Assembly (NCBI RefSeq): GCF_021555155.1
Contig: NZ_JAKGBU010000056.1
Location: 1 to 35,928, forward strand
Reading direction: 5' to 3'
Source of the DNA: Rhizobium alarense
GTDB taxonomy: Bacteria; Pseudomonadota; Alphaproteobacteria; Rhizobiales; Rhizobiaceae
Length of the DNA stretch: 35,928 bases
Position numbers and translations under genes: made by a program. The notes under the pieces are model-generated. The model was not told where the DNA came from and ran no database searches. It saw only the letters and a program-made list of their open reading frames with translations. How positions within the stretch are numbered: position 1 is the first letter of the stretch; every line of letters starts with the position of its first letter. Below, in pieces: positions 1-8,219 of this stretch.

Positions 1-597
1 GGCGCCGACACCATGTCCGGCGGGCTCGGCCGCGACACCTATGTCGTCGACAATACCGGCGATCGTGTGCTGGAGACGGGATTGGGGGTCGACCTCGTCC
101 AGTCCCTGGTCAGCTTCACGCTGGGCAGCAATGTCGAGAACCTCACGCTCGTCGGCACTGCGGCATTAAACGGCACGGGCAATGGCCTTGCCAACACCAT
201 TCTGGGCAATTCCAACAAGAACATCCTCAAGGGAGCCGGCGGAGGCGATACGCTGAATGGAGGGAACGGCAAGGACACGATTGGCGGCGATGGCGGAAAA
301 GACACGATCACCGGCGGAGGCGGAGGCGACAATCTTTCCGGCGGAGCAGCATCGGATCTGTTCGACTTCAACAAGGCGCACGGCAAGGACGTCATCACCG
401 ATTTTCGCGCCACCGGCAAATCCCATGACATCCTTGACTTGAGCGACATCTCCGGCATCAAGCACTTCAAGGATCTGATGGCCAATCACGTCGTGGAGAA
501 GGGATCCGACGTGATTATCAAGACGGGAGGCTCGCATTCGATCCGGTTGGAGGACGTCGATCTCGGTGATCTGACGAACAACGACTTCCTGTTCTGA
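1..597 (+). CDS. RTX-type calcium-binding protein, C-terminal part (5' end outside window)
   Basis: The reading frame is open from the first base, so this is the C-terminal 198 residues of a longer protein and the first ATG (position 13) is probably internal. Glycine- and aspartate-rich nonapeptide repeats of the GGxGxD type are visible early (around GGLGRDTY) and again as a block of about four in the middle (GGDTLNGGNGKDTIGGDGG and following). The tail carries a DVITDF block, as in the C-terminal domains of serralysin-like and hemolysin-type secreted proteins. Such proteins bind calcium outside the cell and usually leave by type I secretion using an uncleaved C-terminal signal. The N-terminal effector part, which would define the function (protease, lipase, adhesin, glycanase), is not in the window. 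It is convergent with the sulfotransferase downstream. Confidence 0.85.
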   Translation, partial: GADTMSGGLGRDTYVVDNTGDRVLETGLGVDLVQSLVSFTLGSNVENLTLVGTAALNGTGNGLANTILGNSNKNILKGAGGGDTLNGGNGKDTIGGDGGKDTITGGGGGDNLSGGAASDLFDFNKAHGKDVITDFRATGKSHDILDLSDISGIKHFKDLMANHVVEKGSDVIIKTGGSHSIRLEDVDLGDLTNNDFLF

Positions 598-621
598 CAG
601 CCCCGTCCGGCGACCAGGTGT

Positions 622-1461
622 TCAGAGTTCGAAGCCGGTTGCCGCGACCAGTTGCTTGGCTCGCGGAGAAAGGCTGGATGCGCAGATCTGCTCCACCCGC
701 CCGATCATCCGCTCGTTGAGATAGTCGTGAAAGCCGTGTGCGCGTCCACGTCGCATCCTGAGGCTGTCAGTGTCGCTGCGATCGTAGTCGTGCGCCGGTA
801 TGCCCTCCGCACGCTCGCGGTCCTGCATGGATTCGAACCGCCCGGCCTCGACCGCCGCTGTCAGCGCCTGGGAGTCGTGGCGGCAACCGAGAAATTCAAG
901 GGCCGCTCGCGTCGCCAGTTCGGCGTCCTCCGACAGCGCCTCGTAGCTCAGAACATGGTGCCGGCGCCGGGCAATGCCCCGAGCCCAACCGTTCAGATAG
1001 CTGCAGATCGCCGGAACACCCTGATCCCGGTCCTCGATGAAATCCTCCAGCGTCCCTCCGAAGCGGTGTTTGTGTCTGGTGGCGTGGAAATAGGCGGAGA
1101 CCACGACATCGCGCGGATCCCGCACCATGAAGATCACCGGACGATTGAGAAAGAGGCTCAGGCGATAGTCGAGGTGGCTGACCCACAGTCTGGGGATCTT
1201 GCCGTTGTCGCCGGGCCGGAAACCAGGAATGCCGCGAACCGGATCAAGGTCGAAGTTGGGCACGATCGAAAACATGTTGTGCAGGTTCACGGCATCAGGG
1301 AAGCCGGAGAGCGCGGCAAAATAATGCGACAGGATGTAGCGGAACCAGGTGCGGCCGGACTTCGGATAGGACGTCAGGAAACAATCGGCCGTCGCCGCAT
1401 ATCTCGTCAGCGTGATCCGTTTGGAAATCCGCCGCTGAATGCGTTGCACCAAGGATGTCAT
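622..1461 (-). CDS. PAPS-dependent sulfotransferase-family protein
   Basis: A 279-residue protein of the sulfotransferase superfamily, which transfers sulfate from 3'-phosphoadenylylsulfate to an acceptor. The 5'-phosphosulfate loop is SYPKSGRTWF at residues 31-40, and the 3'-phosphate-binding segment VRDPRDVVVS is at 113-122. Both are in the expected order and spacing. The chosen ATG overlaps the TGA of the upstream glycosyltransferase by four bases (ATGA), so the two are almost certainly co-transcribed and translationally coupled. The frame stays open far upstream, but that extension lies inside the glycosyltransferase and is not credible. The pairing suggests that a glycan or glycolipid made by the neighbour is sulfated; the acceptor cannot be told from sequence. 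No signal peptide is seen, so it is probably cytoplasmic. Confidence 0.85.
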   Translation of the reverse strand: MTSLVQRIQRRISKRITLTRYAATADCFLTSYPKSGRTWFRYILSHYFAALSGFPDAVNLHNMFSIVPNFDLDPVRGIPGFRPGDNGKIPRLWVSHLDYRLSLFLNRPVIFMVRDPRDVVVSAYFHATRHKHRFGGTLEDFIEDRDQGVPAICSYLNGWARGIARRRHHVLSYEALSEDAELATRAALEFLGCRHDSQALTAAVEAGRFESMQDRERAEGIPAHDYDRSDTDSLRMRRGRAHGFHDYLNERMIGRVEQICASSLSPRAKQLVAATGFEL

Positions 1462-2618
1462 ATGCTCTTCCCCTCGTTCCGATCGTCCAGCGCCTGCCGG
1501 ATGACCGCGTCCCATTCGGCGAGCACGCGCTTCGGCGTGTAGCGCTCGGCGCTGGCTGCAGCACGCGCGCCGAGCCGTTCGCGCAGCTTCGCGTCGCTCA
1601 GCATGCTCGTCAGCGCACCCGCCAGGGCCTCCACGTCGCCATTGGGCACGAGCAGGCCGTCGACGCCGTCGGTCACCATCGACCGCGGTCCCCATTCGCA
1701 GTCGAAGGAGACGACCGGCAGCGAGGCTGCCATCGCCTCGAGCAGGACAATGCCCCAGCCCTCATATCGTGAGGACAACACGAACACGTCCGCCGTTTCA
1801 ACCCATTGGCCGGGCGCCTTGGTAATGCCCGGCAGATCGACGCGTTCGTCCAGACCGAGATCGCGGCGCTTTTCCTCAAGCTTCGCCCGATCCTCGCCTT
1901 CGCCCCAGATGACGAGTTTCCACTCGGGAAACGACCGGTGGATCTTTGCGAAGGCCTCGAGCAGGAGGTCAAAGCCCTTCTGATGTGTCAGCCTGCCTAC
2001 CGCGGCCAACAGATTGCCGCCGCGGCGGTTCGACCAGCCCTGGGGCAGATCGACGGCATTCGGTATCACCCAGGACCGCCGGCGCATCGCGGGAGAAAAA
2101 TAGGCCAGCGCTCCCTCCGTCATCGTCACCAGACCATAGGCCTTCGGATAGAGGCGACGGCGGAGCCAGGTCCAGACGGGACCGAACGGCTGCAGGTCCG
2201 GATTGTTGCGCTCCGAGACCACGACCGGGAAGCCGCAGCCTGTCGCGGCAAGCAGAGTGAGAACATTCGTTCGCGTCAGGAAGCTCAGGATAAACGACGG
2301 CTTTTCGCGCCTCAACTCGCTTCGGAGACGAAGCAGCCGCCGCGCCGCGAGCAGCGCCGCCTCCCATCGCGACGACCGTTTCGGCGGCACGCCGAGCCGG
2401 GTAATGGCTATCTCCGGACGAAATTTGTAATAGGCGACGGACCCCGGCGGCTCCAAGGTGACGATGACGACCTTCAGGCCGTTTTCGGCCCAGTGGTTGG
2501 CGACGAGATTGACCACATGCTCCGTGCCACCCGCGCCGAGACCGGGAACAACGATGACGATTTTGGCGGTGGAAAAAGCGGCTGCAGCAGGTTCATCCTG
2601 TGCAAGACTTCGGTCCAT
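1458..2618 (-). CDS. Glycosyltransferase family 4-type protein
   Basis: A GT-B fold glycosyltransferase of 386 residues. The N-terminal half begins with a strand and glycine-rich loop (IVVPGLGAGGTEH), typical of the acceptor domain. The C-terminal half has the nucleotide-sugar domain with WGEGED and an EGWGIVLLEAMA segment carrying the family's E-x7-E motif. It is predicted to use an activated sugar to build a surface polysaccharide or glycolipid in the cytoplasm; donor and acceptor are unknown. ATG at 2618 (MDRSLAQ) is preferred; a TTG three codons upstream (2627) is possible and neither has a strong ribosome site. The stop overlaps the start of the sulfotransferase gene. A 520-base non-coding stretch lies upstream and probably holds the promoter. 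Confidence 0.88.
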   Translation of the reverse strand: MDRSLAQDEPAAAAFSTAKIVIVVPGLGAGGTEHVVNLVANHWAENGLKVVIVTLEPPGSVAYYKFRPEIAITRLGVPPKRSSRWEAALLAARRLLRLRSELRREKPSFILSFLTRTNVLTLLAATGCGFPVVVSERNNPDLQPFGPVWTWLRRRLYPKAYGLVTMTEGALAYFSPAMRRRSWVIPNAVDLPQGWSNRRGGNLLAAVGRLTHQKGFDLLLEAFAKIHRSFPEWKLVIWGEGEDRAKLEEKRRDLGLDERVDLPGITKAPGQWVETADVFVLSSRYEGWGIVLLEAMAASLPVVSFDCEWGPRSMVTDGVDGLLVPNGDVEALAGALTSMLSDAKLRERLGARAAASAERYTPKRVLAEWDAVIRQALDDRNEGKSI

Positions 2619-3141
2619 GGATACCAATCCCGTTGCGGACAGCTCAGATCAACAGTATCGTTGTTTCGAAAGCTCGCAAGCAAAAAATCCACACACCAAC
2701 AACAACGCAGCGGTTTTTCTGACAGGGAGTATAAGTAAATCCCGCCGGAAGCTGGCTGACGCTGGCCCCAAAGAGCGCACTGCGTCGGTCGACGGACCGG
2801 TGATGCCGGCGACGACAGGCGCAAAGGATCCGCACGGAAATATTCGGACGACCTTCTACTTCCCGTCTGCACAAAAGCTGAGCCGACGCTGGGTGCACCG
2901 CTGCCGGGGTCCCGACAAGCCATCGATTTTGCCCCGTTTACATTCGCGGCGGTCCGCATAAGCTAGTCCACGAATTTGACAAACCTCAATGAAGGTCCTG
3001 ATCGTGCACGAACCGTTCGTCGGGAGAGCACCCCGCCACTCCGGCGCTCGACAACAAGGGACAATATTCCCCTCGGCTTGGCAGAGATAAATAAATAAAA
3101 CAAGTGAGCATATTATAGCTCAGTAGGGAAACAACTAGGCC
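2619..3141. other. Intergenic region between glycosyltransferase and small orphan gene
   Basis: About 520 bases without a convincing gene. Short open frames exist on both strands but have no recognisable product or ribosome site. The half next to the glycosyltransferase presumably holds its promoter; a weak candidate reading leftward is TTGCTT and GATACT separated by 18 bases (2683 to 2654). The right end (about 3085-3140) is markedly AT-rich, with TAAATAAATAAAA and TATTATA runs just before the small gene at 3142, fitting a promoter there, but no clean -35/-10 pair could be assigned. Confidence 0.5.
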
Positions 3142-3333
3142 ATGAACGGCAATAAGAAACTAAAACCAGGGGACATATATTTCTCCAAGAGAACCGGAAA
3201 AAAAATTACGATTACCGCTATTGAAGGAAATATTGTATATTATGAAGTGGAAGACTTCAAAACGATAGCGCCGCTTTTCTTGACGCTCGAGAAATTTCGC
3301 CACCTTGTCGGCCTCGACGACAGCCGTCACTGA
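3142..3333 (+). CDS. Small hypothetical protein, AT-rich orphan
   Basis: A 63-residue lysine-rich basic protein with the start MNGNKKLKPGDIYFSKRTG. The alternating strand pattern (GDIYF, KKITITAIEGN, IVYYEVEDF) looks like a small beta-barrel or SH3-like fold, but I do not recognise the family. ATG at 3142 has an AGGGAAAC sequence upstream as a possible ribosome site. Codon use is much more AT-rich than neighbouring genes (AAA, ATA, ATT, TAT codons are frequent), which suggests horizontal acquisition. It ends six bases before a decayed IS5-type transposase fragment, so its C-terminus (from about FRHLVGLDD) could have been altered by that insertion. No role can be assigned. Confidence 0.55.
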   Translation: MNGNKKLKPGDIYFSKRTGKKITITAIEGNIVYYEVEDFKTIAPLFLTLEKFRHLVGLDDSRH

Positions 3334-3338
3334 AGCGC

Positions 3339-3572
3339 GTGACCTCGCACGAGCCGCTCAGCGGCAATGCCCTGCGGGAAACGATTGCCGGCATCGGGAC
3401 CGAGGCGGTGATCCCGTCAAACCGCGTCCGAAAGACCATCATCCCGCACGATGAACTCCTCCACACATGTCGCAACCGCATCGAGCGCCGCTTCGCCACC
3501 CGGTACGGCCGCAGAACCATTCATTTCAAAGGCCTCATCTATCTCGCCGCCGCAATGACATGGCGCCGGTGA
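3339..3572 (+). pseudogene. IS5-family transposase remnant (C-terminal fragment with internal deletion)
   Basis: The translated segment EAVIPSNRVRKTIIPHDELL, followed by CRNRIERRFATRYGRRTIHF and LAAAMTWRR, matches the C-terminal third of IS5-family DDE transposases of the IS427/IS1031 type as I know them. Intact relatives carry about ten extra residues (a CFxRLKHFR-like stretch) between NRIER and RFATRY. That segment is missing here, consistent with an in-frame deletion of about 30 bases between two similar CGC-GCTTCG sequences. The N-terminal two thirds, including the first catalytic aspartates, are absent, so the fragment is inactive. A GTG at 3339 opens the frame but probably has no biological meaning. 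Terminal inverted repeats were not identified. Confidence 0.75.
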
Positions 3573-3661
3573 ATGTCGATTCATTTTTGCCGGAAATGCG
3601 CGAGAGCGCAGTAGATCCGCGAGATTCCGTCAGCATCGTGCCCGTTTCCAAGGGCCTGGGG

Positions 3662-4006
3662 TTACTGTGCTGCGCCGAAAAAGGCGTGGCGGGTAAAGAT
3701 CGTATAATTCGATTCCGATACCATCAACGCGACGAAAACCAGAACGAGCAGCGGTGGCAGCAGGATGGCGTAGACAAGCGCCAGCCGTTCCCATGCCATG
3801 TGCATGAAGATGGCAACGATCAGTCCAGCCTTCAGCATCATGAACAGAAGGATCAGCGACCATCGCGGATAACCCTGAATCTGAAGATAGTCGACCAGGT
3901 AGGAAAAGGCACTGAGCACGAAGAGCAAACCCCAGACAACGAGATAGAGCCGGACCGGATGATGCTGTCCGCTCTGTGTGTGTATACGCGTCGTTGTTTC
4001 GCTCAT
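3662..4006 (-). CDS. Heme-copper oxidase subunit IV-like small membrane protein (COX4_pro type)
   Basis: A 114-residue protein with three hydrophobic segments (about LYLVVWGLLFVLSAFSYLV, LILLFMMLKAGLIVAIFMHM and VYAILLPPLLVLVFVALMV). The signature LKAGLIVAIFMHM is typical of bacterial cytochrome oxidase subunit IV/CyoD-type subunits, which help assemble and stabilise the catalytic core. The ATG at 4006 (MSETTTRIH) is chosen because GAGGAG lies seven bases upstream; an in-frame start six codons earlier lacks a ribosome site. It is the last gene of the cytochrome oxidase cluster, eleven bases after the second subunit III gene, so it is read with it. Related to NorF further right in the window, which belongs to the same family but a different complex. 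Confidence 0.82.
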   Translation of the reverse strand: MSETTTRIHTQSGQHHPVRLYLVVWGLLFVLSAFSYLVDYLQIQGYPRWSLILLFMMLKAGLIVAIFMHMAWERLALVYAILLPPLLVLVFVALMVSESNYTIFTRHAFFGAAQ

Positions 4007-4017
4007 GACGAGACTCC

Positions 4018-4737
4018 TCACCACAGGTAGAAAAATGCAAAGATGAAGACCCAGACCAGATCAACGAAGTGCCAGTAGAGTCCCATGATCTCTACCGCCT
4101 CGTATTGCCCCTTCCTGCTGGTGAAAAAGCCGCGCCGCTCCTCATCGAAATCGCGCCGCCATACCTTGCGCGCAACAATGAGGAGGAAAATCACACCGAT
4201 CGTGACATGGGTGCCGTGAAAGCCGGTGATCATGAAAAAGGACGAGCCGAACTGCGCCGCCCCCCACGGATTTCCCCAGGGGCGCACACCCTCCGATATC
4301 AGCTTCGTCCATTCGAAGGCCTGCATGCCGACAAAGGCCGCGCCGAGAAGGGCGGTCGCGAGCATCAGAGCGGTCGTCTTGCCGCGTTCCCGGCGATAGC
4401 CGAAATTGACCGCCATCGCCATGGTGCCGCTGCTGGAGATCAGTACGAAGGTCATGATCGCGATCAGGATCAGCGGGACGTTCTGCCCGCCGATATGCAG
4501 CGCGAAGACTTCGCTCGGATTGGGCCATGCAACGGGCGTCGACATGCGGGCGGTCATATAGGCAATGAGGAAACAGCCGAAGACGAAGGTGTCGCTGAGA
4601 AGAAAAATCCACATCATTGCCTTGCCCCAGGAGGCCGTTTTGAAGGAGCGCTGATCGGAGCCGAAATCGGCTGCGACACCTCGCAGGCCCGCGGGGCCGG
4701 AAGGGGCGTCACTGTGGGTCTGGACAGGCTGTGCCAT
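4018..4737 (-). CDS. coxP: Cytochrome c oxidase subunit III (second copy, CoxP-like)
   Basis: A 239-residue polytopic protein of the COX3 family. It shows the helix pattern WGKAMMWIFLLSDTFVFGCF, a GMQAFEWTKLI segment with the conserved glutamate, FFMITGFHGTHVTIGV and the C-terminal YWHFVDLVWVFIFAFFYLW. Subunit III lies beside subunit I and helps maintain proton uptake. ATG at 4737 is chosen because AGGAGG sits seven bases upstream; the TTG two codons earlier would put that site too close. This is the more canonical of two adjacent subunit III paralogs, an arrangement I know from coxMNOP operons of Bradyrhizobium and other rhizobia; the coxO/coxP naming follows that analogy. Eleven bases separate it from the genes on either side. 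Confidence 0.88.
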   Translation of the reverse strand: MAQPVQTHSDAPSGPAGLRGVAADFGSDQRSFKTASWGKAMMWIFLLSDTFVFGCFLIAYMTARMSTPVAWPNPSEVFALHIGGQNVPLILIAIMTFVLISSSGTMAMAVNFGYRRERGKTTALMLATALLGAAFVGMQAFEWTKLISEGVRPWGNPWGAAQFGSSFFMITGFHGTHVTIGVIFLLIVARKVWRRDFDEERRGFFTSRKGQYEAVEIMGLYWHFVDLVWVFIFAFFYLW

Positions 4738-4748
4738 CTGCAAGCCTC

Positions 4749-5456
4749 CTAGCTGAGCAGTTGAAGGCAGAGATCAGCGAAAGTATTCGCCCACCCGGCA
4801 AAAACCGCGAGGAGTATGAGCCATACGGCGAACATGAAATGCGAGTAGACTGCGCAAAGGTGGACGCTGGAGCGCAGGCTTTCCGGCGGAACGCCCCCTG
4901 AAAAGGCTCGGGCGGTCGTGCGGCCAAGCACAACAAGCCCGCCAAGAATGTGCAGGCCGTGCAGGCCGGTCAACATATAAAAGAAACTATTGGCAGGGTT
5001 GTCGGTAAGCACATAGCCGGCCGCGTTCAGTTCCCGCCAGGCCTGGATTTGTCCTGCAAGAAAGAGGGCAGCGAGAAGGAAACCGGCGGCAAGGGCCGGC
5101 CGCAGGTTTTCCATCCGGCCATGCTGTGTTTCCTTCATTGCCCATTGCAGTGCAACGCTGCTGACGGCGAGTACCGCGGTGTTCAGCCACAGCAGGCGAG
5201 GAACCGGTATCCCCCACCAATCCGAGGACGCCATCCGCATGAAATAGGCGCTGATAAAAAGGCTGAAGAGAGCGGCGGCGACGCCGAGGAAAACATAAAG
5301 ACCAAGGTTTATCGCTGGTGCGGATGGACGTTCGCGGCCGGTCGCCGTTTGCACCGGGCTCGCTTCAAGCCAGGGTTTCGAGGCGAGGCGCTGCCCCGCC
5401 ATCCACCAGGCGATGATGGCAAGGATGACAGCGAGAAAGAACAGCGTGACAGTCAT
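4749..5456 (-). CDS. coxO: Cytochrome c oxidase subunit III homolog (first copy, CoxO-like)
   Basis: A 235-residue membrane protein of the COX3 family with an N-terminal anchor (LFFLAVILAIIAWWMAG) followed by core helices. Recognisable features are FLAGQIQAWREL, FFYMLTGLHGLHILGGLVVL and VYSHFMFAVWLILLAVF. It is more divergent than the adjacent paralog. The start overlaps the stop of the subunit I gene by four bases (ATGA), showing tight translational coupling. Two subunit III-type genes directly after subunit I match the coxMNOP layout of rhizobial alternative aa3-type oxidases. Whether both are in one complex, or one has another job, cannot be decided from sequence. Confidence 0.85.
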   Translation of the reverse strand: MTVTLFFLAVILAIIAWWMAGQRLASKPWLEASPVQTATGRERPSAPAINLGLYVFLGVAAALFSLFISAYFMRMASSDWWGIPVPRLLWLNTAVLAVSSVALQWAMKETQHGRMENLRPALAAGFLLAALFLAGQIQAWRELNAAGYVLTDNPANSFFYMLTGLHGLHILGGLVVLGRTTARAFSGGVPPESLRSSVHLCAVYSHFMFAVWLILLAVFAGWANTFADLCLQLLS

Positions 5457-7231
5457 CTCATGACCTCTCGCGTTACACCGCCGATTGCGGGTTGCGTCTG
5501 CGGAATGAAATCCTCCGCGGCTCCCGGTACGCTGTAGTCGTAGGCCCAGCGGTAGACGACCGGCAGGTCCTTACCCCAATTGCCGTGGACCGGCGGTGTC
5601 TCGGGTGTCTGCCACTCAAGTGTTGTCGCACGCCATGGATTGCCGCCCGCCGCCCTTCCCCTGAAAAGGCTCCAAACCAGATTGAACAGGAAGACGACCT
5701 GCGCGGCGCCTACGATGAGCGCCATCACGGTGATGAATATGTTCAACGTGTGGGCCGAAGGAGGAACGAAGCTTGTCTCCCCCATCTCATAGTAGCGGCG
5801 CGGCACTCCGAGCAGGCCGAGGTAGTGCATCGGGAAGAAAATCGCATAGGCGCCGAGGAAGGTGATCCAGAAATGGATATGGCCAAGCGTGTCGTTCAGC
5901 ATGCGTCCGGTCACTTTCGGGTACCAGTGATAGATCGCCCCGAAGACGACGAGGATCGGCGCCACACCCATGACCATGTGGAAATGGGCCACGACAAACA
6001 TCGTGTCCGACAGCGGAACGTCGACGACAACATTGCCGAGAAACAGCCCGGTCAGGCCGCCATTGACGAAGGTGACGATGAAAGCCAGCGCAAAGAGCAT
6101 GGGCAGCGTCAGGTGAATGTCGCCCCGCCACAACGTCAGCACCCAGTTGTAAACCTTGATCGCTGTTGGAACGGCGATGATAAGCGTTGTCGTTGCAAAG
6201 AAGAAGCCGAAGGCGGGATTCATACCGCTGACATACATGTGGTGCGCCCAGACGACGAAGCTCAGGGCAGCGATGATGAGGATCGCCCAGACCATCATCC
6301 GGTAACCGAAAATGTTCTTGCGTGCATGCGTGCTGATGAGGTCCGATACGATGCCGAAGGCGGGCAGCGCAACGATATAGACCTCCGGGTGCCCGAAAAA
6401 CCAGAACAGGTGCTGGAACAGGATCGGGCTGCCGCCACCGTGCTGCAACTGCGTGCCCATCTCGACAATCGCGGGCATGAAGAAGCTGGTGCCGAGGAGG
6501 CGGTCAAAGAGCATCATGACCGATGCGACGAAGAGCGCGGGAAAGGCAAGCAACGCCATCACTGTCGCGGTGAAGATGCCCCACACGGTCAGGGGCATGC
6601 GCATCAGCGTCATGCCGCGAGCACGGCCTTGCAGCACAGTCACCACATAGTTCAGGCCGCCCATGGTGAAGCCGATGATGAAAACGATCAGCGACAAGAG
6701 CATAAGAATGATGCCCCAGTCCTGCCCACCCGGCGTACCGGACAGAACGGCCTGTGGTGGATAGAGCGTCCAGCCGGCGCCGGTCGGTCCGCCGGGGGCA
6801 AAAAAACCGGCACCCAGGATGAGTACCGCGAGCAGATAGATCCAGAAGCTCAGCATGTTCGCATAAGGGAACACCATGTCGCGGGCACCGACCATCAGGG
6901 GAATGAGGTAGTTGCCGAAGCCTCCGAGAAACAAGGCGGTCAACAGGTAGACCACCATGATCATGCCATGCATGGTGATGAACTGATAATAGTGATCTGC
7001 ATCGATGAAGGCGAAATATCCGGGAAAGGCAAGCTGCAGGCGCATCAGCCAGGAAAGAACGAGTGCCACAAGACCTATCGATATAGCCGTGACGGAATAC
7101 TGCACTGCGATAATCTTGGCATCCTGACTGAAGACATATTTGGTCCACCAGCTTCTCGGATGGTAGAGGTCCACATCCTCGATTTCGGCGGGTGGGACGG
7201 TGTCTACGCTGCCGGCCGGGCTGTCCACCAT
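5453..7231 (-). CDS. coxN: Cytochrome c oxidase subunit I, aa3-type (CoxN-like)
   Basis: Catalytic subunit of a heme-copper oxidase, 592 residues, about twelve transmembrane helices. The HGMIMVVYL helix holds a low-spin heme ligand. FFGHPEVYI carries the CuB histidine, the cross-linked tyrosine and the D-channel glutamate of type A1 oxidases. WAHHMY gives the two other CuB histidines, AVPTAIKVYNW has the K-channel lysine, and HFHMVMG holds the heme a3 and heme a histidines. All key residues are present, so it should be active in O2 reduction with proton pumping. ATG at 7231 has GGGAGG upstream. Genes for subunit II (upstream) and two subunit III homologs (downstream) complete the core. The long open frame on the opposite strand is a codon-bias shadow. 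Confidence 0.96.
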   Translation of the reverse strand: MVDSPAGSVDTVPPAEIEDVDLYHPRSWWTKYVFSQDAKIIAVQYSVTAISIGLVALVLSWLMRLQLAFPGYFAFIDADHYYQFITMHGMIMVVYLLTALFLGGFGNYLIPLMVGARDMVFPYANMLSFWIYLLAVLILGAGFFAPGGPTGAGWTLYPPQAVLSGTPGGQDWGIILMLLSLIVFIIGFTMGGLNYVVTVLQGRARGMTLMRMPLTVWGIFTATVMALLAFPALFVASVMMLFDRLLGTSFFMPAIVEMGTQLQHGGGSPILFQHLFWFFGHPEVYIVALPAFGIVSDLISTHARKNIFGYRMMVWAILIIAALSFVVWAHHMYVSGMNPAFGFFFATTTLIIAVPTAIKVYNWVLTLWRGDIHLTLPMLFALAFIVTFVNGGLTGLFLGNVVVDVPLSDTMFVVAHFHMVMGVAPILVVFGAIYHWYPKVTGRMLNDTLGHIHFWITFLGAYAIFFPMHYLGLLGVPRRYYEMGETSFVPPSAHTLNIFITVMALIVGAAQVVFLFNLVWSLFRGRAAGGNPWRATTLEWQTPETPPVHGNWGKDLPVVYRWAYDYSVPGAAEDFIPQTQPAIGGVTREVMR

Positions 7232-7270
7232 GATGTTTCCTCCCGTTGCTCCAAAACCTTCCCGCGAGGC

Positions 7271-8086
7271 TCAGTTCGCCGGTTGCGGCTCTCCCGATGC
7301 CAGCAGTTGAGTGAAGGTCTGTTGCTGTTCCAACCATGCCTGATAGTCCGTCGCCGCCTCGACTATGACGGTCCCCCGCATTTGCGAATGGCCGACGCCG
7401 CAGAGTTCGGCGCAGAGAATGTCGAACGTTCCCGTCCGCGTTGGCGTGAACCAGAAATAGGTCACCATGCCGGGGATCATGTCCATCTTGGCCCGAAACT
7501 CGGGGACATAAAAATCATGGAGGACATCAATAGAACGCAACAGTATGCGTACCGGCTTGCCGACCGGCAGATGCAACTCGCCGCCCTCGATGATGACGTC
7601 GTCGAGACCGGCTGCGTCGTTCTTGTTCACGCCGAGCGGATTTTCCGGGCTGATGTCCCTTGTCTCCGATCGGCCGAGTTTGCCGTCAGCTCCCGGCAGG
7701 CGAAAGCTCCATAGCCACTGTTGACCGACGACCTCGACCGGTGTCGCCTCGTCCGGTACGGTGATGAACTGGTTCCAAACGAAAAGCCCGGGCGTGAGCA
7801 TGGCAGCGACACCGACGGCGGTTCCGGACGCCAGCAACCATTCCAGTTTCCGGTTTTCCGGTTCGTAGGCTGCCCGGTTTCCCGGCCTATGCCGGAAGCG
7901 CCAGACACAATAGGCCATGAAGCAAACCACGGCGACGAAAACGACACCGGTAATCCAAAAGGTGATGACGAGTGTGCTGTCGATATAGGTCCAGTTGGAC
8001 GCGATCGGCGTCCACCACCACGGGCTCAGCACGTGGAACAACACGGAGGCCGCTACCAGCAAGACGAGGATCAATGCGACAGCCAT
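7271..8086 (-). CDS. coxM: Cytochrome c oxidase subunit II, CuA-containing (CoxM-like)
   Basis: A 271-residue subunit II with two N-terminal transmembrane helices (residues about 1-20 and 38-65) and a periplasmic cupredoxin domain. The binuclear CuA site CAELCGVGHSQM is at 225-236 (Cys225, Cys229, His233, Met236), with the remaining histidine in DVLHDFYVPEF. The docking-side tryptophan region GQQWLWSFRLP is also present. There is no C-terminal heme c domain, so it should be an aa3-type rather than a caa3-type oxidase, receiving electrons from a separate cytochrome c such as the one encoded just upstream. ATG at 8086 follows GAGGAGGGG. It is the first gene of the coxMNOP-like operon. No TTG-N8-CAA site was found in front of it. 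Confidence 0.94.
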   Translation of the reverse strand: MAVALILVLLVAASVLFHVLSPWWWTPIASNWTYIDSTLVITFWITGVVFVAVVCFMAYCVWRFRHRPGNRAAYEPENRKLEWLLASGTAVGVAAMLTPGLFVWNQFITVPDEATPVEVVGQQWLWSFRLPGADGKLGRSETRDISPENPLGVNKNDAAGLDDVIIEGGELHLPVGKPVRILLRSIDVLHDFYVPEFRAKMDMIPGMVTYFWFTPTRTGTFDILCAELCGVGHSQMRGTVIVEAATDYQAWLEQQQTFTQLLASGEPQPAN

Positions 8087-8219
8087 CCGCCCCTCCTCGA
8101 GCCGACCCGACCGTAGATATGAAACCGCATCTACAAAACAACGCAGCGACTATCTCACAAATCGAAAATGCAAGCAATTCTGACAATTTAGGGCTGTGCC
8201 ATCGGGCGGCATCCAAGAG

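Noticed and set aside
652-1542. 296-codon plus-strand frame opposite the sulfotransferase
   Set aside because: Shadow frame; the sulfotransferase motifs on the minus strand are clear and the gene is coupled to the glycosyltransferase.
2976-2981. TTGACA as a -35 element upstream of the small gene at 3142
   Set aside because: No acceptable -10 element at 16-18 bases and the position is 160 bases from the gene.
5492-7714. 740-codon open frame on the plus strand opposite coxN and coxM
   Set aside because: Antisense shadow of two clearly functional oxidase genes, with charged low-complexity composition and no ribosome site.
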